From: an uncultured Eubacterium sp.
Lineage (GTDB): Bacteria; Bacillota; Clostridia; Lachnospirales; CAG-274
Length of the DNA: 64,000 bases
NCBI GenBank assembly: GCA_900551755.1
Contig: URXK01000001.1
Span: 248,001-312,000, forward strand
Direction: 5' to 3'
In this document: positions 1 through 9,238 of the stretch, piece after piece
Layout: each line of letters opens with the position of its first letter
Numbering within the stretch: the stretch's first letter is position 1
Notes under the pieces: generated by a model
Databases searched by the model: none
The model's input: the letters and a program-made list of their open reading frames with translations, nothing else
Told to the model about the DNA's origin: nothing
Translations under genes and position numbers: made by a program

Positions 1-397
1 TTTCGTTAATCTTGTCGTGGATTTCAACAGCGTTATCCTTTGTTAATGGTTCGTGGATACCAAAGTATCTCTGTAATTCAAGATGAGTCCAGTGATATAA
101 AGGATTACCAATAGCATACTGAATAGTTTCAGCCCACTTAACAAACTTATTAAGCTTGTCAGCATTCTTGCCAGTGATTTCTTCTTCAGGCACACCTAAA
201 GATCTCATAGCTCTCCACTTGTAGTGGTCACCACCAAGCCATACATCAGAAATATCTTCAAAGTTCTTGTTTTCGTAGATTTCCTGTGGGTTAAGGTGAC
301 AATGGAAGTCATAAATTGGCTGTGCCTTTGCATAGTCGTGGAATAACTTCTTTGCAGTTTCAGTCTTTAATAAAAAGTTTTCATCAATAAAACCCAT
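1..397 (-). CDS. uxaC: Glucuronate isomerase, N-terminal part (runs off left edge)
   Basis: Converts D-glucuronate to D-fructuronate and D-galacturonate to D-tagaturonate, the entry step of hexuronate catabolism. The first 132 residues are present. They begin [10 protein letters not shown] and carry the HxH metal motif of the amidohydrolase fold in DFHCHLNP, followed by [13 protein letters not shown] and [12 protein letters not shown] blocks typical of UxaC. The start ATG at 397 follows a GGAGG site about ten bases upstream. It is the last visible gene of a minus-strand uxaB-uxaA-uxaC series; the remainder lies beyond base 1. Confidence 0.93.
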   Translation of the reverse strand, partial: MGFIDENFLLKTETAKKLFHDYAKAQPIYDFHCHLNPQEIYENKNFEDISDVWLGGDHYKWRAMRSLGVPEEEITGKNADKLNKFVKWAETIQYAIGNPLYHWTHLELQRYFGIHEPLTKDNAVEIHDKINE

Positions 398-432
398 TTT
401 TAGTTTCCTCCAAAAATAATATAAGTTTTAAT

Positions 433-453
433 ATGGGGAGGGTAACTCCCCAT
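433..453 (-). other. Intercistronic hairpin between uxaA and uxaC
   Basis: An 8-bp perfect stem (ATGGGGAG/CTCCCCAT) with a 5-base loop lies between the uxaA stop and the uxaC ribosome binding site. It is not followed by a clear U-run on the minus strand, so it reads better as an mRNA-stabilising or partial attenuation element than as a full terminator. Confidence 0.5.
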
Positions 454-475
454 TAATATAAATGATATTAAACTA

Positions 476-1954
476 TTATAATGTTACGCCATTTTTGAAA
501 ATAGCAATTTCTCTATAACCATTGATTTCATTTCTTGTCTTAGTTTTGTTAGATGCAACATCAAGAATATACTTAAAGAAGTCTTCAGCATAATCGTCCA
601 TCTGCTTATCTTCAACAAGTCTGCCCGCATTCCAGTCAATCCAATTAGGCTTTTTCTGAGCTAAAGCAGAGTTTGTAGCAATCTTAACAGTAGGAACAGG
701 AGAACCTACAGGAGTACCACGACCTGTTGAGAAAAGAATAATGTGACAACCTGATGCCATCATACCACTAATAGCAACGATGTCATTACCAGGACCCTGT
801 AAAAGGCTAAGACCCTGTGCAGTTGCTTTTTCGCCATACTTAAGAACACCCATAACATTAGATGTACCACCCTTTTGAGTACAGCCTAAAGACTTATCCT
901 CAAGAGTTGTAATACCACCCTTCTTGTTACCAGGTGAAGGATTTTCACCTACAGGCTCGCCGTGGCTTAAGAAATATTCCTTAAAGTCATTAATAAGGTG
1001 AACTGTTTTTTCAAAAAGCTCTGGAGTCTTACATCTATCCATAAGCATTGTTTCAGCACCAAACATTTCTGGTACTTCTGAAAGAACTGTCTTACCACCA
1101 TTTGCAACAACAATATCAGAAATTCTACCAATAAGTGGGTTAGCTGTAATACCTGATAAACCATCAGAACCACCACACTTAAGACCAATAACAAGCTTAG
1201 ATACAGGACATTCTTCCTGCTTGAACTGCTGAGCATATTCAACAAGTTCGCCAATCTTAGTCATAGCATCTTCGATTTCGTCATCACTTTCCTGAGTAAC
1301 TAAGAATTTAACTCTTTCTTCATCATAGTCACCAAGTACCTTTTTGAATTCATTTAAGTTATTGTTTTCGCAACCTAAACTTAAAACAAGAACACCAGCA
1401 GCGTTAGGGTGATTAACCATACCAGCTAAAAGCTTCTGAGTATTTTCGTGGTCTTCACCAAGCTGAGAACAACCATAAGGATGAACAAAGTTGTAGATAC
1501 CATCAATCTTATCGCCAAATCTCTTGTTAGCTTCGTTGATAATTGCATTAGAAACACCGTTTACACAACCAACTGTGTTAATAACCCAAATTTCATTTCT
1601 GATACCAACTTCGCCATTTTTACGAACATAGCCCATAAAAGTTTCGTGTCTTGTTACAGGAATATCCTTTAATTTAGGGTTATAAGTGTATTCAAGAGTA
1701 GAGCTTAAGTTAGTCTTAATATTGTGAGTGTGTACCCACTGACCAGCCTTAATTTCTGTAGTTGCATGACCAATAGGGTAGCCATACTTGATAATGTTTT
1801 CGCCTTCCTTAATGTCAACAAGGGCCATTTTATGACCCCTGTCGATATTTTCAACTGCCTTTACACCGAAGATTTCTTCACCAGCAGTAATGTTGCGAAG
1901 GGCTACAACAACGTTATCATTATCATTTATTTTAATAGCATTGTTTGTATTCAT
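476..1954 (-). CDS. uxaA: Altronate dehydratase
   Basis: Dehydrates D-altronate to 2-keto-3-deoxygluconate in the galacturonate branch. The 492-residue length matches the full UxaA/GarD family. An N-terminal SAF-type domain (about residues 5-95, with GHATTEIKAGQWVHTHN) precedes the catalytic part, which starts near GIRNEIWVINTVGCV. Cys-containing family blocks include YGCSQLGEDHENT, LSLGCENNN and GLKCGGSDGLSG. It lies 23 bases after uxaB and is preceded by a GGAGG site, so it is probably cotranscribed with it. Confidence 0.95.
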   Translation of the reverse strand: MNTNNAIKINDNDNVVVALRNITAGEEIFGVKAVENIDRGHKMALVDIKEGENIIKYGYPIGHATTEIKAGQWVHTHNIKTNLSSTLEYTYNPKLKDIPVTRHETFMGYVRKNGEVGIRNEIWVINTVGCVNGVSNAIINEANKRFGDKIDGIYNFVHPYGCSQLGEDHENTQKLLAGMVNHPNAAGVLVLSLGCENNNLNEFKKVLGDYDEERVKFLVTQESDDEIEDAMTKIGELVEYAQQFKQEECPVSKLVIGLKCGGSDGLSGITANPLIGRISDIVVANGGKTVLSEVPEMFGAETMLMDRCKTPELFEKTVHLINDFKEYFLSHGEPVGENPSPGNKKGGITTLEDKSLGCTQKGGTSNVMGVLKYGEKATAQGLSLLQGPGNDIVAISGMMASGCHIILFSTGRGTPVGSPVPTVKIATNSALAQKKPNWIDWNAGRLVEDKQMDDYAEDFFKYILDVASNKTKTRNEINGYREIAIFKNGVTL

Positions 1955-1977
1955 ATTATCCTCCGTAATTTGCGTAA

Positions 1978-3528
1978 TTAAGCTAAAACTTTCTTAATTT
2001 CTGAAACTACGCCATTGTTAAGAATGTTGTATAAATGTTCAGTAACAACTTCAGGGAAGTTACCTAATTCAGTGTTAAGGTCACTGCCAAGCCAGAATTC
2101 AGTATTGCCACAAGCCTTCTTAACAACTTCAGCAACAGCAGCCTTGTCAGTTACATCAACGCCTGTCCAAGCATCCTTGTAGAATTCAAGAACAGATGCA
2201 CTATCCTTGATAGTGTATTCATCGTCACCTCTGTGACCAATTAAAGCACCTTCTCTAATTTCTGTACCTCTGTAGAATGCAAGGTAAGCAGCAAATGAGA
2301 ATGTAAGAATCTTAGGAAGCTCCTTCTTCTGAGCATAGAATTCCTGAATAGTGTGAAGTACACGAGCTTCAAACTTAGATGTAGAGTTAAGAGAAATATC
2401 AAGAAGCTTATGGTCGATAAATGGATTCTTAAATCTATCAAATACAGCATCAGCAAAACTCTTTAAGTCATCGTGTGTAAGTTCTTCACTAGTAATAGCT
2501 GGAATAATTTCGTTATTTAAAGCATCTTCAAGATACTTGTAGAATAATTCATCATTCATAACATCACGAACAATGTCGTAACCTGCAAGATAAGCACCTA
2601 AAACAGAGCAAGTATGAGCACCGTTAAGAATTCTTACCTTACGCTTCTTGTAAGGCTTAACATCTGGAGTAAAGATAACCTTAAGACCAGCTTTAGGGAA
2701 TGGAAGTTCTTCAGCAAGTTCAGCAGGACCTTCGATAACCCAAGTATGGAAAATTTCTGATGTATCAATAGCGTTATCTTCGTAACCAAATTCTTCGCAT
2801 AATTCCTTAGCTTCGTTTCTTGGATAACCAGTAACAATTCTATCAACAAGAGTACTTGTAAATACACAAGCAGTTTCAATCCAGTCAGTGAATTCAGCAC
2901 CGAGCTTCCAGTTTTCAGCGTGCTTTAAAACATACTTCTTTAAAGTCTTACCGTTGTCATCAATAAGTTCGCAAGGAATGAAAATAAGACCCTTGCTCTT
3001 ATCGCCATTAAATTCCTTAAATCTTGTGTATAAGAAGTTAGTAACCTTAGCAGGGAAAGAATCCTGAGGCTTACCCTCAACCATATCTTCTTCTTCCCAA
3101 GAGATACCTGCTTCAGTTGTGTTAGATACAACAAATCTAAGTTCTGGATTCTTAGCACAATTGTTGTAAGTTTCAAAGTCAACATAAGGGTTGATACATC
3201 TGTTTACACAAGTAATAAGTCTTTTAGCAGCAACCTTTTCGCCGTTTTCACGACCTCTAGCAATAAGAGTGTAAAGACCCTCCTGCTCATTAAGAATATT
3301 TCTTAAAAAGTCACCACCAGGAATAGGCTGAACAAGTGTGATACCACCTTCAAATAAACCCTGAGCATTGATTTCATCAAACATATAATCAACAAATGCA
3401 CGAAGGAAGTTACCTTCACCAAACTGAATAATTCTTTCAGGAAGCTTATCAGCAGTTTTTCTGCCAATAGCTAAGTCATCATTGAACTTAAAGCCATTTG
3501 TTAAAAGTTGTCTGTTTAATTTTTCCAT
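1978..3528 (-). CDS. uxaB: Tagaturonate reductase
   Basis: NADH-dependent reduction of D-tagaturonate to D-altronate. The protein belongs to the mannitol dehydrogenase-like long-chain family: an N-terminal Rossmann region (IIQFGEGNFLRAF) and a C-terminal block containing KKRKVRILNGAHT. I place the start at the ATG at 3528 (MEKLNRQ), not the in-frame ATG at 3543, because the upstream ATGGAGG contains the ribosome binding site GGAGGT at normal spacing. This gives 516 residues. First gene of the uxaB-uxaA-uxaC unit; a plausible sigma-A promoter lies just upstream. Confidence 0.93.
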   Translation of the reverse strand: MEKLNRQLLTNGFKFNDDLAIGRKTADKLPERIIQFGEGNFLRAFVDYMFDEINAQGLFEGGITLVQPIPGGDFLRNILNEQEGLYTLIARGRENGEKVAAKRLITCVNRCINPYVDFETYNNCAKNPELRFVVSNTTEAGISWEEEDMVEGKPQDSFPAKVTNFLYTRFKEFNGDKSKGLIFIPCELIDDNGKTLKKYVLKHAENWKLGAEFTDWIETACVFTSTLVDRIVTGYPRNEAKELCEEFGYEDNAIDTSEIFHTWVIEGPAELAEELPFPKAGLKVIFTPDVKPYKKRKVRILNGAHTCSVLGAYLAGYDIVRDVMNDELFYKYLEDALNNEIIPAITSEELTHDDLKSFADAVFDRFKNPFIDHKLLDISLNSTSKFEARVLHTIQEFYAQKKELPKILTFSFAAYLAFYRGTEIREGALIGHRGDDEYTIKDSASVLEFYKDAWTGVDVTDKAAVAEVVKKACGNTEFWLGSDLNTELGNFPEVVTEHLYNILNNGVVSEIKKVLA

Positions 3529-3571
3529 TGGATTGACCTCCATTTATAATTTAATATTAATTCCTAATACT

Positions 3572-3600
3572 ATAATACTATAAAATTACCACAAAATCAA
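3572..3600 (-). promoter_or_regulatory. Probable sigma-A promoter of the uxa operon
   Basis: On the minus strand TTGATT (3595-3600) and TATTAT (3572-3577) are separated by 17 bases, about 45 bases upstream of the uxaB start. Confidence 0.5.
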
Positions 3601-3615
3601 TATTAATTTCTTAAA

Positions 3616-3658
3616 ATAAAATAAAAAATAAGGCAAATTGACTATAGCAATTTGCCTT
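3616..3658 (-). terminator. Rho-independent terminator of the downstream-reading carboxypeptidase gene
   Basis: An 11-bp perfect stem (AAGGCAAATTG/CAATTTGCCTT) with a 7-base loop, followed on the minus strand by a T-rich tract, directly after the stop at 3666. Confidence 0.85.
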
Positions 3659-3665
3659 ACATTTG

Positions 3666-5183
3666 TTACTGATTATTTGGATTTACTTTTCTTTGTCTGT
3701 TTGACCTTTTTTTATTGTTACTTTTTTTGTTAGAGCTAGGTTTTTTTCTGTTAGAATTAGGTCTTTTTTTCTTTCTTCTTTTCTTTTTCTTTTTACCATT
3801 TCCAGTTATAGCTCTTATTATTGATTTAACAAATATAATTACAAGAATTAATACAAATAAAACAATTAATATGCCTAAAGGAATCATAACATATTTTCTT
3901 AAGTTATCCTTTAAAGCTCTTTTTGCCAATGCTTTATCAGAAAGAGCAGGGGCATCTGTTGTAGCAACAGCATCAATAGTTTCTAAAAGCATATCGCCAG
4001 AGTATATTTCGATTTTACCAACAATATCATTTAGTTTAACTGGTGCTTTAAGTTTATCTTCTATTGTAGGTTTAATAGTAATATTTGAAGCATCAATAAA
4101 TTTAGGTAATGCCATTTTAACATCAGTTGAACCACTTATAGCAACAGTACCTAAAGTGTAAGTTTTGCCATTGTAGTCCTGAATAACCTTAGCTGATGTA
4201 GAATATTCTTTAGCATTAAATATTGTCTGTTCTGGATTGTACACAGAAAATCCGTAATCTAATAAAGCTGTAGAATCTTTATATGTATTGTCATATCCGT
4301 TAGCTTTCATTACTACACTTATAAGAGAAGCACCGTCTTTTTCAGCAAAGCTTACTAAAGTATTTCCTGCTTGGTCAGTAAAGCCAGTTTTGCCACCAAC
4401 TAAATATGGATAATAATATTCAGATGACGGTTTAATCATTTTATCCTTATTGTTAAGGTATCTAGCAACATTTAGATTAGTTGCAGGAATTTGATGAGAT
4501 ACTGTGCCCCAAATTTGGTTAAAGTCCTCATTTGTAATAGCTTTTTTAGCTATAAGTGCCATATCATAAGCTGTTGTGTAATGGTTGTCATCGTGGAAAC
4601 CGTGAGGATTTGCAAAATGACTTTCCTTACAGCCAATAGATTGAGCAACTTCGTTCATTTTTTGAACAAAGGCATCTTTTGAGCCAGATATATGTTCAGC
4701 TATTGCCATACAAGCCTCATTAGCAGACTCAAGCATAACGCCATACAAACTGTCTTTAAAGTTTATTTGTTCGCCAGGCACAAGTCCAATGTTACTGCCA
4801 CCAACACCCATACCATCTATGGCACTTTGTGAAACTGTAATTGTGTCATCAAAGTTTCCCTGACTACAAGCAATGTAGGCAGTAAGGATTTTGGTAATAC
4901 TTGCAGGGTAGTGTTTTTCGTGAGCATTTTTCTCATATATTACTGTTCCTGTTTTAGCATCAATTAATATAGCTGCTCTAGAGTTTAATTCTAAAGTTTT
5001 GCCTTCTTCTGCATAATTTTTTATGTCAGAAGGAGCATCTGTTGTTGTTTCTGTAGATGATTCAACATTACTTGAAACACCAGATTCTGTTTCTGCAAAA
5101 ATTTCTATACAATTATTAGAAAAAAACATTGTAAATAGTAATAAAAATGTGATAAAATGGTAAAGAGTTGTTTTATTAAGCAT
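3666..5183 (-). CDS. D-alanyl-D-alanine carboxypeptidase with basic cytoplasmic tail
   Basis: Low-molecular-weight penicillin-binding protein (peptidase S11, DacA/DacF type) that trims the terminal D-Ala of peptidoglycan stem peptides. An N-terminal signal segment spans about residues 8-30. The three active-site motifs are S95-I-T-K98, S153-A-N155 and K265-T-G267. A PBP5-like C-terminal domain follows, then a transmembrane helix at about 431-452. The last ~42 residues (464-505) are extremely basic, with about 22 Lys/Arg and many Asn/Ser. Such a tail is unusual; it would face the cytoplasm and could bind nucleic acid or phospholipid. Monocistronic, with its own promoter and terminator. Confidence 0.92.
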   Translation of the reverse strand: MLNKTTLYHFITFLLLFTMFFSNNCIEIFAETESGVSSNVESSTETTTDAPSDIKNYAEEGKTLELNSRAAILIDAKTGTVIYEKNAHEKHYPASITKILTAYIACSQGNFDDTITVSQSAIDGMGVGGSNIGLVPGEQINFKDSLYGVMLESANEACMAIAEHISGSKDAFVQKMNEVAQSIGCKESHFANPHGFHDDNHYTTAYDMALIAKKAITNEDFNQIWGTVSHQIPATNLNVARYLNNKDKMIKPSSEYYYPYLVGGKTGFTDQAGNTLVSFAEKDGASLISVVMKANGYDNTYKDSTALLDYGFSVYNPEQTIFNAKEYSTSAKVIQDYNGKTYTLGTVAISGSTDVKMALPKFIDASNITIKPTIEDKLKAPVKLNDIVGKIEIYSGDMLLETIDAVATTDAPALSDKALAKRALKDNLRKYVMIPLGILIVLFVLILVIIFVKSIIRAITGNGKKKKKRRKKKRPNSNRKKPSSNKKSNNKKRSNRQRKVNPNNQ

Positions 5184-5217
5184 AATAGTTCTCCTTGGTT
5201 TAAAATCAAACTATTAC

Positions 5218-5246
5218 ATTATAATATAAAATAGTTTTTCAATCAA
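5218..5246 (-). promoter_or_regulatory. Sigma-A promoter of the carboxypeptidase gene
   Basis: Minus strand TTGATT (5241-5246), 17-base spacer, perfect TATAAT (5218-5223), about 35 bases before the start codon. It lies in the short divergent gap with the ComEA-like gene. Confidence 0.6.
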
Positions 5247-5253
5247 GGGAAAA

Positions 5254-5646
5254 ATGATTAAAATTTATAAAATAATGCTTTTAAGGTATTTGCTTATGAA
5301 AAAATTTTATTATTTAATATGTTTATTACTTTTATTGTTAATGGGCATATTATTTTTTAATTGTTATTCTAATAGTATTTTGTTAAATAGTAATTTAAGA
5401 GAAATTGAAGCTGTTAAGACTGTTAATAAAGTTGAAAATCAAAAACTTGCATTAATAAATATAAATACAGCAGGTGTTGATGAGCTAACTAAACTTACTG
5501 GAATAGGCAATAAAAAAGCATTAGAAATAATTGAATATAGAAATAAAAATGGCAAATTTACTAATATTGAAGATATAAAGAAAGTAAAAGGTATTGGTGA
5601 AAAGTCATTTAATAAAATTAAGGATAGAATAGCATTGGAGGATTAG
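5254..5646 (+). CDS. ComEA-like helix-hairpin-helix membrane protein
   Basis: A membrane-anchored protein (N-terminal hydrophobic helix about residues 16-36) with a C-terminal tandem helix-hairpin-helix domain (INTAGVDELTKLTGIG... VKGIGEKSFNKIK), the DNA-binding fold of the competence receptor ComEA. It lacks the SLBB domain of longer ComEA proteins. The start is uncertain: ATG 5254 has AAGGG only 4-5 bases upstream, while ATG 5296 (MKKFYYL) has AAGG at better spacing. It ends 2 bases before the response regulator gene and so is probably cotranscribed with it. DNA uptake is a family inference. Confidence 0.75.
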   Translation: MIKIYKIMLLRYLLMKKFYYLICLLLLLLMGILFFNCYSNSILLNSNLREIEAVKTVNKVENQKLALININTAGVDELTKLTGIGNKKALEIIEYRNKNGKFTNIEDIKKVKGIGEKSFNKIKDRIALED

Positions 5647-5648
5647 CT

Positions 5649-6338
5649 ATGGCACATAGAATATTGGTTGTTGATGATGAGAAGTTAATTGTTAAGGGTA
5701 TCAAGTTTAGCCTTGAGCAAGAGGGTATGGAAGTTGATGCAGCTTATGATGGTGAAGAAGCATTTAAACTTGCTCAAACACAAAACTATTCACTTATACT
5801 TCTTGATGTAATGCTTCCTAAAATTGATGGTCTTGAAGTATGCCAAATGATAAGAGAGTTTTCAAATGTTCCTATTATAATGGTAACTGCGAAGGGCGAA
5901 GATATGGATAAAATTATGGGACTTGAATATGGTGCAGACGACTATATTACTAAGCCATTTAATATTCTTGAGCTTAAAGCTAGAATAAAGGCTATATTAA
6001 GAAGAAGCGTTCGTTCAGTTGTTAAGGAAGAACCTAAATCAAATGTAATAAAGGCTAAGGATTTAGAAATTGACCTTGAAAGCAGAAGATGCTTTATTGC
6101 TGGCAAAGAAAAAAATCTTACAGCAAAAGAGTTTGACTTGCTTGAACTTTTTGTTAAAAATCCAGGCAAGGTATATAGTAGAGATAGCCTTTTAAATACA
6201 TTGTGGGGATATGGCTATCCTGGTGATGCTCGTTCTGTTGATGTTCACGTAAGAAGATTAAGAGAAAAGATTGAGGCTAATCCAAGTGACCCTCAGTATA
6301 TCCATACAAAGTGGGGAGTTGGTTACTATTTCCAGTAA
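5649..6338 (+). CDS. OmpR-family response regulator
   Basis: Receiver domain with intact acidic pocket D9-D10, phosphoacceptor D53 (LILLDVMLP) and K102 (ITKPF), followed by a winged-helix DNA-binding domain (about 135-229) with the VDVHVRRLREKIE and TKWGVGYYF signatures. At 229 residues it is the standard PhoP/WalR-type length. The histidine kinase gene overlaps its 3' end, so the two form a cognate pair. The following GerMN gene suggests a cell-envelope or sporulation-related signal. Confidence 0.93.
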   Translation: MAHRILVVDDEKLIVKGIKFSLEQEGMEVDAAYDGEEAFKLAQTQNYSLILLDVMLPKIDGLEVCQMIREFSNVPIIMVTAKGEDMDKIMGLEYGADDYITKPFNILELKARIKAILRRSVRSVVKEEPKSNVIKAKDLEIDLESRRCFIAGKEKNLTAKEFDLLELFVKNPGKVYSRDSLLNTLWGYGYPGDARSVDVHVRRLREKIEANPSDPQYIHTKWGVGYYFQ

Positions 6339-7770
6339 GATTTTAAATTGGTTAAAAGGCATTGATTTAAGAAGTGTTAAATTTCAAATGCTTATTACAT
6401 ACCTTATTATAGGTATAGTTCCGTTACTTTTTTTCTCTTTTAACACAACAAAGGCTTTGCAGGAATATTTTGAAGATAATAATGAAAAGGAAGTCCTTTA
6501 TCAGGCAAACAAAATTGCTGGTAATATTCAAAAAGCTGATTATCTTAATGACAAGTCAAAACAAGAGCAGTTTTGGCAAGATTTAGACGATAGAAGTATT
6601 GAAGAAAACTGTCGTATTATTGTTGTTGATAAAAATGGATATGCTGTAGCTGACACAAATGGCATAGTAACTGGCAGAATGTTTATTGTGCCAGAAATTG
6701 TAGTGGCGTTAGCTGGTAGAGATGAAGCTAACTTGAGAAAAGATGAGGAAGCAATATATGCTTCTGCTTATATTGAGGATTTTAATTCCAACAAAATAGG
6801 TGCAGTTTTGGTTGTTTCTTCTTTTTCAGAAGCCTCTGCACTTATTGGAGAAATATCTCAAAAGTGGATTATTGTTACTTTCTTTATTATTATTATAGTT
6901 ATTGCTCTTGTTATTTTTATGTCTCAAATTATATTTGGACCATTAAAAAATGTTCTTGCTACAATTAAGAAAATTTCAGCAGGACAGCTTCATCAGAGAA
7001 TTGAATTAAAGGGTAAAAATGAATTTACTGAACTTGGTGAGGCAGTAAACACAATGACTAAGCGACTTGAGGAAGTTGACCAATCAAGACAGGAATTTGT
7101 TTCTAATGTATCTCACGAGCTTAAAACTCCTTTAAGCTCTATTAAAGTTTTAAGTGAATCCCTTTTACTTCAAGAAAATGTGCCTGCTGAAATGTACAAG
7201 GAATTTTTGCAGGATATAAGTTCAGAAATTGATAGAATGACTGATATTGTTAATGACCTTTTAGCTTTAGTTAGAAATGACCCTAATGAGTCTAAGTTAA
7301 ATATTACAGATATTGATGCTAACAAAATGCTTAGAGATATTGTTAAAAGATTGTCACCTCTTGCAACAGATAAGGAAATTGACCTTTCATTTCAGGCTAC
7401 AAAAGATGTTGTCTTGAAAGGTGATGAGGTTAAACTTAGCCTTGCTATATCTAATCTTGTAGATAATGGTATTAAATACACACCTCAAGGCGGAACAGTT
7501 AAGGTTTCTCTTGATGCTGATAATAAGGATTGCTTTATTACTGTTCAGGATTCAGGTATAGGTATATCAGAGGAAGAACAAAGCAAGGTATTTGAGAGAT
7601 TTTATAGAGTTGATAAAACTCGTGACAGAGAAACTGGAGGAACAGGTCTTGGGCTTGCAATTACACATTCTGTCATTATGCTCCATAATGGCTCTGTTAA
7701 AATTATAAGTGGTGAAAATGAAGGTGCTACTTTTATTGTTAGATTGCCACTAGAAGGAAAAGAGGGATAA
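6271..7770 (+). CDS. Sensor histidine kinase (PhoR/WalK type)
   Basis: Membrane kinase partner of the preceding regulator. Two transmembrane helices (about residues 42-62 and 198-218) flank an extracytoplasmic sensor of some 130 residues. A HAMP region, HisKA with SNVSHELKTPLSS (His phosphorylation site) and HATPase with VDNGIKYTPQGG, DSGIGI and GGTGLGLAI follow. The start is ambiguous. No ATG precedes the first helix: candidates are TTG 6271, GTG 6286 (GAGG nine bases upstream, which I favour) and TTG 6319. All overlap or abut the regulator's end, implying coupling. Confidence 0.92.
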   Translation: MRLIQVTLSISIQSGELVTISSKILNWLKGIDLRSVKFQMLITYLIIGIVPLLFFSFNTTKALQEYFEDNNEKEVLYQANKIAGNIQKADYLNDKSKQEQFWQDLDDRSIEENCRIIVVDKNGYAVADTNGIVTGRMFIVPEIVVALAGRDEANLRKDEEAIYASAYIEDFNSNKIGAVLVVSSFSEASALIGEISQKWIIVTFFIIIIVIALVIFMSQIIFGPLKNVLATIKKISAGQLHQRIELKGKNEFTELGEAVNTMTKRLEEVDQSRQEFVSNVSHELKTPLSSIKVLSESLLLQENVPAEMYKEFLQDISSEIDRMTDIVNDLLALVRNDPNESKLNITDIDANKMLRDIVKRLSPLATDKEIDLSFQATKDVVLKGDEVKLSLAISNLVDNGIKYTPQGGTVKVSLDADNKDCFITVQDSGIGISEEEQSKVFERFYRVDKTRDRETGGTGLGLAITHSVIMLHNGSVKIISGENEGATFIVRLPLEGKEG

Positions 7771-7773
7771 TTT

Positions 7774-8739
7774 ATGGAGAAAAGAAAAAAGTTTTTTAAA
7801 TATTTTAAGTATTTTGTCCTTGTGGCTATAGCTATTAGTATTGTTTGGGGTATATTTGTTTATACTAAAAATATTAAAATGGCAGAGGGAACAGACTCTT
7901 TTAATATGTATTATATTAATCTTAATACTAATACATTGGAAATAGAACAAAGAGCCATAAATTCAGTAAGTGACCAAAAGTTAATGTTTAATACAGTTGT
8001 GGAAGAATATTTTGCTGGCTCAAAGAATACTAATTTAAGTCTTGTTTTGCCTAAGGAATTTAAGGTTAAAAATAAGAGCTATAAAGATAGAACCGCTTAT
8101 ATTGATTTAATGAGTGATTATAATGAAATACCATCTTACTTAAAGATATTGTCAATGGGTTCGCTTGTTTATACCCTTACTGACCTTGACTTTATAGATA
8201 ATGTCTGTGTTAGCGTTGATGGTAAAGCTATTATGGACGCTAATAATGAAAAACAAGCTGTGCTTAATCGTGAAAATGTTATGAATAATCCAACTGTAAG
8301 TCCAGAAAAAACTAATTGGCAGGTTATATATCTTTATTTTGCTGACCAAAGTGGTGAAAAACTTGTTTGTCAACAAAGAGGTATGGAAGTTAAGCAAAGT
8401 TTATCTTTAGAGTATCAAATAGTGGAACAGCTTATTGATGGACCTGACAATAGTCAAGGTGACCATTTGCAACAGACTGTGCCAAGTGATACAAAAATAA
8501 GAGATATAAAAACTGAAGAAGGAATATGTTATGTAAATCTTTCTCGTGATTTTATTAAGAAAAATGGCGGCATAAGTGAGCCTATAGTCATTTATTCAAT
8601 TGTTAATTCACTTACAGAATTTGACAATGTTAATAGGGTACAATTCCTTATTGAAGGTGAAAAGATAAATGAATATAGTGGTGATTTAGATTTTAGCAAA
8701 CCATTTGCTAGAAATACATCATTAATAAAAAAGAAATAA
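7774..8739 (+). CDS. Membrane-anchored GerMN-domain protein
   Basis: One N-terminal transmembrane helix (about residues 11-30) followed by two GerMN repeats. The first is around residues 60-150 (EEYFAGSKN...LSLVLP). The second is around 195-300 (LEYQIVEQLIDGP... YVNLSRDF... VNSLTEF). GerMN domains occur in B. subtilis GerM, involved in sporulation and germination, and in actinobacterial LpqB. The gene starts 3 bases after the kinase stop, so it belongs to the two-component operon, possibly as an envelope accessory to the sensor. Confidence 0.85.
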   Translation: MEKRKKFFKYFKYFVLVAIAISIVWGIFVYTKNIKMAEGTDSFNMYYINLNTNTLEIEQRAINSVSDQKLMFNTVVEEYFAGSKNTNLSLVLPKEFKVKNKSYKDRTAYIDLMSDYNEIPSYLKILSMGSLVYTLTDLDFIDNVCVSVDGKAIMDANNEKQAVLNRENVMNNPTVSPEKTNWQVIYLYFADQSGEKLVCQQRGMEVKQSLSLEYQIVEQLIDGPDNSQGDHLQQTVPSDTKIRDIKTEEGICYVNLSRDFIKKNGGISEPIVIYSIVNSLTEFDNVNRVQFLIEGEKINEYSGDLDFSKPFARNTSLIKKK

Positions 8740-8750
8740 AAAGAAATACA

Positions 8751-8791
8751 AAAAAACACTCTTGATAAAAATAGTATCAAGAGTGTTTTTT
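8751..8791. terminator. Bidirectional terminator between convergent genes
   Basis: Long stem (AACACTCTTGATA/TATCAAGAGTGTT) with a 7-base loop, flanked by an A-run on the left and a T-run on the right, between the GerMN gene and the convergent Lrp gene. Confidence 0.88.
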
Positions 8792-8800
8792 AGTAATTTA

Positions 8801-9238
8801 TTACTGAGTTATTTTAATGCCTCTATGTTCAACTGGAGTTGAGAACACAATTTGAGTGCTTGTTTTACCAAACTGCTGAAGTTTGCCAATAAATACATCA
8901 AGGTCAACGGTGCTAGGAAAAGCAACTTTTAAAAGCATACTATAGTCGCCTGTGACACAATTACACTCAAGTACATTAGGTACTTCACTTATCCAAGGAT
9001 AAAAATCTTGTTTTTGAATAGGCTCCATTTCAAGATTAATGAAAGCTGTAATGTGGTAGCCAAGTTGTTCCTTATCAATTGTGGCAGTATAACCTTTGAT
9101 TATTCCTTGTTTTTCAAGATGTTCTATTCTAGTAGACACAGCAGGAGAAGATAAAAATACCTTTTCTGCTATAGTTTTTAATGGTGTTCTGGCATTATGC
9201 TGTAGCATATCAATTATTTGCTTATCTATACTATCCAT
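8801..9238 (-). CDS. Lrp/AsnC-family transcriptional regulator
   Basis: 145 residues: an N-terminal helix-turn-helix (about 1-60; IDMLQHNARTPLKTIAEKV followed by LSSPAVSTRIEHLEKQGII) and a C-terminal RAM ligand-binding domain (about 65-140) containing VTGDYSMLLKV. These regulators sense amino acids and often control amino-acid metabolism or transport. No adjacent target is obvious, and the divergent gene lies 316 bases away. The ligand is unknown. Confidence 0.9.
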   Translation of the reverse strand: MDSIDKQIIDMLQHNARTPLKTIAEKVFLSSPAVSTRIEHLEKQGIIKGYTATIDKEQLGYHITAFINLEMEPIQKQDFYPWISEVPNVLECNCVTGDYSMLLKVAFPSTVDLDVFIGKLQQFGKTSTQIVFSTPVEHRGIKITQ

